This document shows, one piece after another, positions 8,901-16,200 of a DNA stretch of 64,000 nt. This stretch comes from Methylosinus trichosporium OB3b (lineage in GTDB: Bacteria; Pseudomonadota; Alphaproteobacteria; Rhizobiales; Beijerinckiaceae): positions 62,001-126,000 of the forward strand of contig NZ_CP023738.1 in the NCBI RefSeq assembly GCF_002752655.1, written 5' to 3'. The first letter of the stretch is position 1. Each line of letters opens with the position of its first letter. The notes under the pieces are model-generated. The model had not been told where the DNA came from. It was given only the letters and a program-made list of their open reading frames with translations, and searched no databases. Made by a program: the position numbers and the translations under genes.

Positions 8901-10285
8901 CGGAACAATTGCTCGATCCGCCAGCGCAAGCGATAGCAACGCACGATCTCGCGCGCCTGTTCGGCGGTTTCGGCCGCATGGGTGGTCAGGAGCCGCCACA
9001 GCAGCGAAGCGACGCCTTCCGGCGGCTCGATCTCGCGCGCCTCCACCAGCGTCAGCTCGACAGCCGGCGCGCCCGTCTTTTCCTTCGCGGAGAGGGAGGC
9101 CGGGGCGAGGAGGCGGACGCGGACCGCGCGCAGCTCGACCCTGGCGAGGCGCCCTTTGTCGCCCGGCCCGCGCGGCGCGACCTTGGTCATTGTCGTCGTC
9201 AGCGGCGCGGCCGCGGCGGCCGCCTCGAAGAGAGAGCCGCCTTCGATACGGCGATCCTGGGCGGCGCGCACGACGAGATGGACGCCCTCGGGACGCCGCG
9301 CGAAAAGCTGGAAGATGTCGCTCTCGCGGTCGCCGACGACGGTGACTTCGGCGGCCGCGCCGAGCTGCTCTGCGGCGCTCGCGCAGCCTTCGAGCCAGCG
9401 CGCCGATTCCTTGTCCTCGAAAGCGCGGCCGCGCCGCGCCGGCGCCTTCGTCTGCGGACGCGTCCAGATCCGCGCGTCGACGAGGCCGACTACGGCCTCG
9501 TCATCGGCGTCTATGGCCAGCACCGGATGGATGAAGAAGCCAGGATCGCATCCATTGCCGGCGGGCCCCAGGCCGCGACGCTTGGCCGAGCGGCCGGCGA
9601 AATTGATCTCGCTCGTATCCTGTGCGGCCACCACCCGGCGACCGGCGCAGCGCTCCGCGGTGCGCGCGCCCAGCGTCTCCATGATCGCCTCGACCGAGGC
9701 GAAGCCGGACGACAGGAAGCGATGGGCGCGCATCTCGCCGCTGCGCGAGGCCCCGACCTTACGCAAGGTCAGCGACCCCGTCGCCGCGATCTGCTCCATC
9801 AGCCAGTCGCCGCTGCGCTCGACACGAATGTCGCCGACCCCAAACCCCATGACCCGCCTCCGATCCGATTCGCTCGGACCTGTGAAGCGCAAATGCAACG
9901 CTTTGGGAATCGCTTCCGTGAACTCCGTAGCCCTTTGGGAGAGGGGCGCGCCAGTGCTTGCAAGAGATTGGCGACGGCGCCATCGCCATCATCGGCATGG
10001 CCGGGCGTTTCCCCGACGCGCGCGATCTCGACGCCTTCTGGGACAATATCGCCGCTGCGCGCTGCTCCGTGCGCGAGATCGACCGTTTCGACATCGCGCC
10101 CTTTTTCGACGCGACGCGTGGCCGGCCCGGAAAGACCTACGCCAAATGGGCGGCGACGCTGCCGGATCATGACCGTTTCGATCCGCTGTTCTTCGCCATC
10201 TCGCCCGCCGAGGCGGAAGCGATGGACCCGCAGCAGCGCGTGCTGCTCGAGGAGGCCTGGCACGCGCTCGAGGACGCCGGCCTGA
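2957..10285 (+). CDS. trans-AT PKS, 5' half of a megasynthase split by IS4: ACP-KS-DH-KR-MT-ACP
   Basis: ATG 2957 overlaps the previous stop (ATGA). Domains: ACP (Ser codon 3113, GLNSL); KS with a full Cys-His-His set (Cys 3758, EAHGTGT, VGH); a DH-like fold at about nt 4975-5720 whose motif reads H-x3-G but has His where Pro is expected, with a D-x3-Q second motif; KR (TGGMGRIG near 6305) with Tyr kept but Cys in place of the usual Asn (YCAAC); C-methyltransferase (EIGAGAG near 7511); ACP (Ser 8189, GVDS). PKS sequence ends at nt 8494, where an IS4-family element is inserted. Translation then continues through the element without a stop to 10285, adding about 600 meaningless residues. Before insertion the gene ran on to 18813. 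The present product is probably a truncated synthase with a junk tail. Two REP-like elements lie in its linkers. Confidence 0.85.
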   Translation: MISYQQKLRNMAARSEAPGREHSRVLRLLAETLGVAPQSVSPDAPFAELGLNSLLGVRFLDAVNRAFDLRLGVEALFAHRTAAALARHIETLAPRPAIVAAPEPAPLRDDDIAVIGMAGRFPGAPDVAAFWSLLAEGRSAVGAAPADRRPAFGDEIRAGFLEGVAQFDAAFFGISPREAAAMDPCHRLFLEEAWRAFENAGLSAERLAGGAVGVFVGASGSGYEALLDADSKSAQSYGLTGNLASMIAARVAYALDLKGPSLVVDTACSSSLVAVALACDALRRGEIDLALAGGVALFLDPLAFDAMRRAGMLSPSGACRAFDAASDGIAVGEAAAAVVLKPLRRALADGDRIDAVIKATGTNQDGRSNGVTAPNPQAQTDLMRAVHRRAGVAPETITFVEAHGTGTPLGDPIEVAALREALGPRDPEAAPCWLGSAKASVGHTAEAAGIVGLIKTILCLRHGELPASAHFSALNPKIDVGRSGLSVLTARRPWLAASGAPRRGAVSAFGLSGTNAHAVLEEAPALDRARPTPAPTLLLLSARDAEALARKVADLAAWLRGPGADAALVDVGATLARGRTHFAHRLALIAATPAEAAERLAAGDYRIAIADGAGAAPASNRGDLDAFAAQYLSGAAPEWPTLWPEGRRALDLPGYPFAPTEHWAVRPPSTTESGLRVRLRPDDPLVRDHIVDGAAILHAAVFLDLACRAGEAIFGAAPRGLRDIAWERTIAVPESGIELRIDTAPAGVDVAANLRPQGGEVAARCRLTRAAAPAPSRLDIAASKARADLHMDRGALVGLDRGAARLGPSFAGLDALWLGEDVALGRIDNLEIEPGRLLPLRLSDAIIQTAAALLARADGPAPALRYPVAVAAIDLHAPLPRQASILARRAGPDQIDVTVADDQGAPCLHWSGLTLRRAGAPAPVARAFRPFFAEAPAALLPRRRLDAAIGGPAFAAAFADLSPLAADPAEPREIAELVRRLPSGALILYGAAERPAPEHLLALLKALAADGPAQIELRIAVAPMRRVDGRERAVDPAGAVLEGLAKAAGREHPGWTMIILDVDALEPSRELLLATPAEASGEPVALRGGRRYARRLSPVESLGAQASGLREGGAYLITGGMGRIGREIARHLAEHWRGKLVLVGRRPLDAERGAFLESLRRLGAEADYHALDIAEPSALDPVIAAMKARFGAVHGVIQAAVDPLFARIAETGAADFAAALRPKVAGLREIARATRNETLDFLAVFSSIGAYAAFPGNVGQASYCAACCFEEAFAAELSAAGRPVRLIQWGLWRHDAFAGDGVARLARQGVEAMAPAEAVRAFERIVGGAENRIVHAALGDAVWQAMGAPAAPGAAFAAAAEAARAASSGAVGSIASIEAVDAYGRHAARRRLQERGVLAAGEPAPAAEDLGRRLGALPRHARLVAALAELLARCGETAPDRAALLALEPRLRDSLDLLDHCVAALPDVVAGERQGPDVLFPEGSMRLVEAIHRDQPVLAACNVVMARAAQASGSLRIVEIGAGAGATTRAVLDALGDAPFDYSFTDVSAAFVKRARGLFADPRLRFGVLDIERDPGSQGFAAGGFDLVLATNVLHATRDIAESLRHASSLLKPQGLLLLDEMTRAEDFATLTFGLLDGWWRAEDAAIRLPHSPLLDVAGWRRALEAAGLAHVVAAPAPGFNASASPQTVLLAEKPAAPSPARAAPARASEGSAEDFIRAMVAAGLDMAAEAIDPERPFGEIGVDSIVAPQITEDINRAAGIELRATDLYNFPNVRRLAAHIAERFPQVSFCHPGEEVNQLRSSATPSPIGRRWPGEAGSDEGNAGANIGEKEPPHPAAPRPPSPFGLRDSRKRFGCCDGVSGEHGGEAVPSVSHRLGAGRLVVAVPASQTGCDPSEPCERALLMRVLLPFRLALQGLADRLERLDQGLVDDVATGARAAVARVDQLNDASRRSEGHRREPHQPLGVDDLAVLEREPVAFEGAEQLLDPPAQAIATHDLARLFGGFGRMGGQEPPQQRSDAFRRLDLARLHQRQLDSRRARLFLRGEGGRGEEADADRAQLDPGEAPFVARPARRDLGHCRRQRRGRGGRLEERAAFDTAILGGAHDEMDALGTPREKLEDVALAVADDGDFGGRAELLCGARAAFEPARRFLVLESAAAPRRRLRLRTRPDPRVDEADYGLVIGVYGQHRMDEEARIASIAGGPQAATLGRAAGEIDLARILCGHHPATGAALRGARAQRLHDRLDRGEAGRQEAMGAHLAAARGPDLTQGQRPRRRDLLHQPVAAALDTNVADPKPHDPPPIRFARTCEAQMQRFGNRFRELRSPLGEGRASACKRLATAPSPSSAWPGVSPTRAISTPSGTISPLRAAPCARSTVSTSRPFSTRRVAGPERPTPNGRRRCRIMTVSIRCSSPSRPPRRKRWTRSSACCSRRPGTRSRTPA
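6261..6287. repeat. In-frame palindromic element, family B (before KR)
   Basis: A short hairpin GCAGGCCTCCGGCCTGC (6268-6284) lies in the linker just before the KR Rossmann motif. It is translated in frame as GAQASGLREG. It resembles a small dispersed palindrome but no second copy was found in this window, so its repeat status is inferred. Confidence 0.45.
8372..8494. repeat. In-frame REP-like element, family C, interrupted by the IS
   Basis: The sequence from CCTTCTCCC to CCCTTTGGG is a compound of three hairpins. It matches in reverse complement the element at 22028-22157. It sits directly after the ACP at 8100-8310 and continues as GAGAGGGG at 9940 beyond the IS4 element. It was in frame with the PKS before the insertion. 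Confidence 0.8.
8486..8494. repeat. Left 9-bp target duplication of IS4 element
   Basis: CCCTTTGGG immediately left of the IS; the identical sequence follows the right end at 9931-9939. The target is itself the tip of a palindrome. Confidence 0.9.
8495..9930. mobile_element. IS4-family insertion sequence, 1436 bp
   Basis: The ends are imperfect inverted repeats: left CTACGGGATTCACGGAA, right (reverse complement) CTACGGAGTTCACGGAA. It is flanked by identical 9-base duplications CCCTTTGGG. One transposase gene on the - strand fills the element. Removing the IS plus one duplication (1445 bp) joins frame 2 of the upstream PKS to frame 1 of the downstream PKS with no stop, so insertion split a previously continuous gene. 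Clean ends and a perfect duplication indicate a fairly recent event. Confidence 0.92.
8504..9850 (-). CDS. IS4-family transposase
   Basis: About 448 residues if started at ATG 9850, which has GGAGG 7 bases upstream; an earlier in-frame ATG is at 9898. DDE elements are visible: AAQDTSEINF (first Asp), VVGDRESDIF (second Asp) and the YRLRWRIEQLFRTLKSDG block with the catalytic Glu (Y-[2]-R-[3]-E-[6]-K signature of IS4 enzymes). Length is usual for the family. The reading frame is intact, so the element may be active. Confidence 0.92.
   Translation of the reverse strand: MGFGVGDIRVERSGDWLMEQIAATGSLTLRKVGASRSGEMRAHRFLSSGFASVEAIMETLGARTAERCAGRRVVAAQDTSEINFAGRSAKRRGLGPAGNGCDPGFFIHPVLAIDADDEAVVGLVDARIWTRPQTKAPARRGRAFEDKESARWLEGCASAAEQLGAAAEVTVVGDRESDIFQLFARRPEGVHLVVRAAQDRRIEGGSLFEAAAAAAPLTTTMTKVAPRGPGDKGRLARVELRAVRVRLLAPASLSAKEKTGAPAVELTLVEAREIEPPEGVASLLWRLLTTHAAETAEQAREIVRCYRLRWRIEQLFRTLKSDGLALEDSQIVDAERLMRLSAVALGAAARIIQLVDARDGGPRSCGDVVDEALVEPLEAIGKTLEGKTERQKNPHEKGSLAWLAWITARLGGWNCYYKPPGPKTMRDGWNRLASMLAGYAIATAKAFP
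9931..9939. repeat. Right 9-bp target duplication of IS4 element
   Basis: CCCTTTGGG directly after the right end of the IS; identical to 8486-8494. Confidence 0.9.
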
Positions 10286-13200
10286 CGCCGGAAAGCCTCC
10301 AGGGAGCGCGTTGTGGCGTCTTTGTCGGCGCCTCGGCGAACTCCTATCGCGCCGACGCCCCGCCGAGCCTGCAATCGCTCGGCGGGTCGATGGCGATCCT
10401 CTCGGCGCGGCTCTCGTATCTGCTCGATCTGAAAGGCCCGACCTTTCCGGTCGACACCGGCTGCTCGTCCTCGCTGACAGCGCTGCATCTCGCCCGCCAG
10501 AGCCTCGCCGCGGGCGAGAGCGATCTGGCGCTGGCGGCGGGCGTCTCCTGCAATCTGCTGTCGCCGGAGATTTTTCTCTATCTCGCCGACGCCGGCATGG
10601 CCTCGCCCGAGGGGCGCTGCAAGAGCTTCGACGACGGCGCCGACGGCTTCGCGCCGGGCGAGGGCGTCGGCGTCCTGGTGCTGAAGCGGCTCGACGACGC
10701 GCTGCGCGACGGAGACCGCATCCATGCGTTGATCCGCGGCACGGGGATCAATCAGGACGGCAAGACCAGCGGCCTCACGGCGCCGAGCGCCACGGCGCAG
10801 ACCGACCTCGAATGCGAGGTCTATCGCGCGGCGAAGGTCGATCCGGCGACGATCGGCCTCGTCGAGGCCCATGGCACCGGGACGAAGCTCGGCGATCCGA
10901 TCGAGATCGCGGCGCTGACCGACGCCTTCGCCGCCTTCACGGGCGAGAAAGGCTTCTGCGCCATCGGCTCGGTGAAGACCAATATCGGCCATGCGATGGC
11001 CGCGGCGGGAATCGCCGGAGCGCTGAAAGCCGTGCTGGCGCTGCGCGAGAAAGTGCTGCCGCCGAGCCTGCATTTTTCGAAGCCGAACCGGCATATCGAT
11101 TTCGCGAGCAGCCCGTTCTTCGTCAATGTCGCGGCGCGGGTCTGGGCGAGCGCCGGCCCGCGGCGGGCGGCGGTCAGCTCCTTCAGCTTCAGCGGCGCCA
11201 ATGCGCATATCGTGCTCGAGGAGGCGCCGGCGGCGGACGTCGCACGGGATGTCGGCCCGTGGCTGTTCGCGCTCTCCGCCAAGAGCGAGGCCGCGCTGGC
11301 GCGACGGCTCGCCGATCTCGCGCGCTGGCTCGAGCGCCATTCCGACGCGCATCCGGCCGATGTCGCCTTCACGCTCGGCCGCCGCGCGCATTTCCGCTTT
11401 CGGCGGGCTTTTGTCGCCGGCTCGCTCGCCGAGCTTGCCGCCGCGCTCGGCGGCGCGCCGGCGCCCGCATCTGCGCCGGGCGATCTCGCGCGGCGCTATG
11501 AGGCGGGCGAAACCCTCGATTTTGCGTCGCGCGGCCGGCTGCTGAGCCTGCCCGGCTATCCTTTCGAGCGCGAGCTCTATTGGCGCCCGCAGGCGACCGC
11601 CGCGGCGCCGGCGCTCACCGCGCTCGCCGCGCATTGGCTGACGCGCGATCACGTCATTCGCGGCCGCAAGCTGCTCCCTGGCGCCGCCTTCCTCGAACTC
11701 GCCCGCGCCGCGGCGGGCCTGGAGACCGGCGTTCTGCGCGATGTCGCGTGGCGCGCCGTCGTGGATGTGACGGAGCGCGACCTGCCGTTGCGGCTCGACG
11801 TCGATGGGACGCGCTGCACGCTGCGGGCGGAGGGGACGATTTTCGCGACCGCCGTCGCCGAGGCCGCGTCGCCGGCGCCGCGGAGCCTCGACCTCGCGGC
11901 CATTGGCGCGCGCTGCGCAGTGCGGCGCGACGGCGCCGAAATTTATGCGGCGGCGGCGCGCGGCGGCTATGACTATGGCCCGGCCTATCGCGTGATCGCC
12001 GATGTGGCGCTCGGCGAGGGCGAGGCGCTGGCGCGGCTCGCGGCGCCGGCCGATGGCGGCTGGCGGCTGCATCCGGCGCTGCTCGATGGCGCTTTCCAGA
12101 CCGCCGCCTGCATCGGCCTCGCCGACGAAACCGATGGGCGCGCCTATGTGCCCTTCGCGCTCGAGAGCTTCGAAATTCATGCCGCGCGCGCGCCCCGCTT
12201 CGTTCATGCGCGGCGCGTCGGCGCCGGCGAGGGGCTGCATCGCTTCGATGTCGCGCTCTGCGATGACGCGGGCGTGACTCTCGCTTTCTGCCGCGGGCTC
12301 GAGGCGCGCGCGCTGAAACCCGCCGCAGCCCAAGAGACGCTGCTGCTCGCGCCGGTTTCTCGTCCGCTCGCGCCGCCCGCCGCCGTGAGGCCCGCGGACA
12401 CGATCCTGGCCTTCGCTTCCGAAGAGATCTGCGCGCGGCTTCGCGCGAGCGGCGCGCGCGTCATCGGCGTGCGGCCCGGCGACGGCTTCTCGAGGCTCGC
12501 GCCCGATCGCTTCGCGATCGATCCCGGCGCGGCGGAGGATTACGAGAGGCTGCTCGCGGAGACGGCGCCGCTCGCCGCCCTTGTCGCTCATCTCTGGACG
12601 ATCGACGCCACGACGGCGCCGGCTTGCGCGCCGAGTCTTTCGGCCGCGCTCGACGCGCTCGGTCCCGAGATCGGCGCGCGATCCCTGTGGCTGACCGCGC
12701 GCGCGGCGGTGCGCTCCGATGCTGTCGCGCGTCTCGTGTTCGCGACGCGGCCGGGGCCGATCGCGAGCGCCGCGGCGGGTCTCGCGCGAAGCGTGCTGCG
12801 CGAGAGCTCCCGTGTCGCCTGCACGGCGATCGAGAGCGAGGACGGCGATCTCGACGCGCTCGCGCGCGAGCTGACGCTCGATCCGGCGCCGCCCGTCGTC
12901 TCGCTGCGCGAGGGACAGCGCTTCGAGATCCGTCTCGAAGAATGGGCGCCGCCGGCGTCTCATGTCGCGCGCGAGGATGGCGCGATTGTCATCACCGGCG
13001 GCGCCGGCGCGATCGGCCTGCGCGTGGCAAAGCATCTCGCGAGAAGCGGCTATTCCAAGCTCGCGCTGATCGGCAGACGCGCGCCCGACGCCGCTCTGCA
13101 GGAGACGATCGGCGCGATCGAATCCGCCGGCGCCGATGTGCTGCATCTCGTCGCGGATGTCTCCTCCGGCGCCGCTCTGCGCGCCGCGCTCGACAAGGCG

Positions 13201-16200
13201 CGCCGCCGCTTCGGCTCCATTATCGGAGTCATTCATGCGGCCGGCGTGCTGCACGACGGGCGCATGGCGGAACAGGAAGCGGAGAACTTCGACGCTGTGT
13301 GGTCGCCGAAAGCGCGCGGCGCCGTCGCGCTCGATCATCTCACCGCTTCCGATCCGCTCGATTTCTTCCTGCTCTTCTCCTCGACCGCGGCGCGTTTCGG
13401 CTCGGCCGGGCAGGGGGCCTATGCGGCGGCCAATGGCTTTTTCGCCGGCTTCGCCGCATGGCGGCGGAGCAGCGGCCGTCCTGGCCGCACGGTCGCGATC
13501 GACTGGCCCTTGTGGGAGAATGGCGCGATGGCGCCGGCGCCGGAGGTCGCGGCGGAGCTGGAGCGCGTGATGGGCCTTTCGCCCATGCCGGACGTCGCCG
13601 CCTGCGCCGCGCTCGACGCCGCGCTTCACGCCGATGTCACCGAGCTCGTCGTGCTGCATGGGCGCGGCGAGGCGTTGCGCGCCTTCGCCGCCGCGCCGTT
13701 TCGCGCGCAGGATGCGCGCGCCCCTTCGGCGCCGGGCGCCCGCGCGCCTGTGGAGGATTATCTCAAGAGCGTCGTCGCCGAGGCCACCAGGCTCGCGCCC
13801 GCGCGCATCGACGCAGCCGAACGCTTCGAGGCCTATGGCGTCGATTCGATGATGATCCTGCGCATGAACGCGCGACTCGAGCAGGATCTCGGGGCGCTGC
13901 CGAAGACTTTGTTCTTCGAGCATCAGACCATCGCCGATCTTGCCGCGCGCCTCCTCGCAGATCATGGGGCGGCGCTCGTCGCCCGCTTCGGCGAGCCGCT
14001 GGTGAATCCGCCGGAGCCCATGCTCGCCGCGGCGCCGATCGCCGCATCCGCCGACGCGCCGATCGCGATCATCGGAATCGCCGGGCTCTATCCGCAGGCG
14101 CGAACGCTGGGCGCCTTCTGGCGTAATCTCGCCGAGGGGCGCGACTGCATCGTCGAGATACCGGAAGACCGCTGGCCGCTCGGCGGCTTCTATGATCCCG
14201 ATCGCCAGCGGCCCGAGACCAGCTACAGCAAATGGGGCGGCTTCATCGACGGGGTCGACGAGTTCGACGCGCCCTTCTTCAACATCTCGCCGCGCGAGGC
14301 CGACGCGCTCGACCCGCAAGCGCGCAAATTTCTGGAGATCGCCTGGGCGGCGATGGAGGATTCCGGCCTCACGCGCGAAACCTTGTTCCGCAATGATCCC
14401 CAGCGGCGCGGCGGCGTCTTCGTCGGCGTCATGTATGGCGATTATCAGCTGTTCGGCCCACAGGAGGCGGCGCGCGGAAAACTCATCGCGCCCAACGCCG
14501 CTTATTGGAACATCGCCAATCGCGTGTCCTTCTGGCTCGACATGCATGGGCCGAGCATGGCGGTGGACACCGCCTGCTCCTCCTCGCTCTCGGCCATTCA
14601 TCTCGCCTGCGCGGCGCTGCGCAATGGCGAGTGCTCGGTGGCTTTCGCCGGCGGCGTCAATCTGACCATTCATCCGAGCAAACATTGGATCTTGAGCAAA
14701 TCCGGCTTCGCTTCCAGCGACGGGCGCTGCCGCAGCTTCGGCGCCGGGGGCGACGGCTATGTGCCGGGCGAGGGCGTCGGCGCCGTGCTGCTGAAGCCGC
14801 TCGATCGCGCCCTCGCCGATGGCGACCGCGTGCATGCGGTGCTGCGTTCGAGCGCCGTCAATCACGGCGGGCGGACCAATGGCTACACCGTGCCGAATCC
14901 GGCGGCGCATGCCGATCTGATCGCCGAGGCGCTGCGTCGCGGCGGCGTGGCGCCGGACAGCGTCTCCTATATCGAGGCGCATGGCACGGGCACGGCGCTC
15001 GGCGATCCGGTGGAGGTCGCCGGCCTCGCGCGCGTGTTTGCGGGCGCGCCGAAATCGCTGCCGATCGGCTCGGTGAAATCCAACATCGGCCATCTCGAAT
15101 CCGCGGCTGGAATCGCGGCGCTCACCAAGGTGGCGCTGCAATTGCGCCATGCGCAGCTCGCGCCGAGCCTGCATGCGCAGACGCTCAATCCCGCGATCGA
15201 TTTCGCGCGCACGCCTTTCGTCGTGCAGCAGAGCCTCGCGCCCTGGCGGGCCCGCGACGCGGCGCCGCGGCGAGCGGGGATCAGCTCCTTCGGCGCGGGC
15301 GGCGCCAATGCGCATCTCGTGGTGGAGGAGGCGCCGGCGGTCGCCGTATCGGCGCCCTGGCGCGGCGGCGCGCTGCTGGCGCCGCTCTCGGCCGCGACGC
15401 CGGCGGCGCTGCGCGAGCAGGCGCAGCGTCTCGCCGATTGGCTCGACGGCGAGGGACGCGAGGCCGATCTCGCCGCCGTCGTCCGCACGCTGCAGACCGG
15501 CCGCGAGGCGATGCGCCATCGCGCCCTGTTCTCCACCGCCACCATAGCGGAATTGGCGACGGCGCTGCGGCGCTTTGCGGCTGATGGGGCGCCGCCGGTT
15601 GCGCCGGAGGCCGGCCGCGCATGGGTCGAAGGCGGGCGCATGGATTGGGAGGCGCTGCCGCCCGGCCCACGCCGGCCGGTTTCCTTGCCGACCTATGCGT
15701 TCGAGAAGCGGCGCTGCTGGGTGGAGCTGTCGCCGCGCGCCGGCGCGTCGGCGCAGACTCTGGCGCTGATCGCCGCGCCCGATGATCCACTGGTCGCCGA
15801 TCATCGGCTCGGCGAGGCCGTGGTTCTGGCCGGCGCCTTCCTGCTCGAGGCGGCGCGGCGCGCGGGGGAGAGGACTCGCCCCATCGTTGCGGCCGAAGAT
15901 GTCGAATTCCTGCGTCCGGTGCGGCCGCAGATGAATGCGACGATCGCGGTCGAGCCGGACGGACGCTTCGTGATCGCGGTCGGCGACACGCCCCATGCGC
16001 GCGGGCGACTCTTCTGCGATTCGCCGGCCGCGGCGCCGGAGCCGGCGCCGCTCGCGGCGGTCGCGCAGCGCTGCGCGGAGACGATCGAGCATGAGTCGAT
16101 CTATGCCGCGCTCGCCGCCGGCGGCGCGCATTACGGTCCACGCTATCGGCGCCTCGCCCGGCTGCGGCGCGGGGCGGGCGAAATCCTCGCCGATCTCTCC

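Noticed and set aside
8495..10285. Reading of the upstream PKS frame through the IS as a functional C-terminal extension
   Set aside because: The sequence is the antisense of the transposase and then the wrong frame of the PKS; it has no domain character.
9799..16131. 2110-codon open frame on the - strand
   Set aside because: Covers well-defined + strand KS, DH, KR and ACP domains and shows only Arg-rich low-complexity translation.
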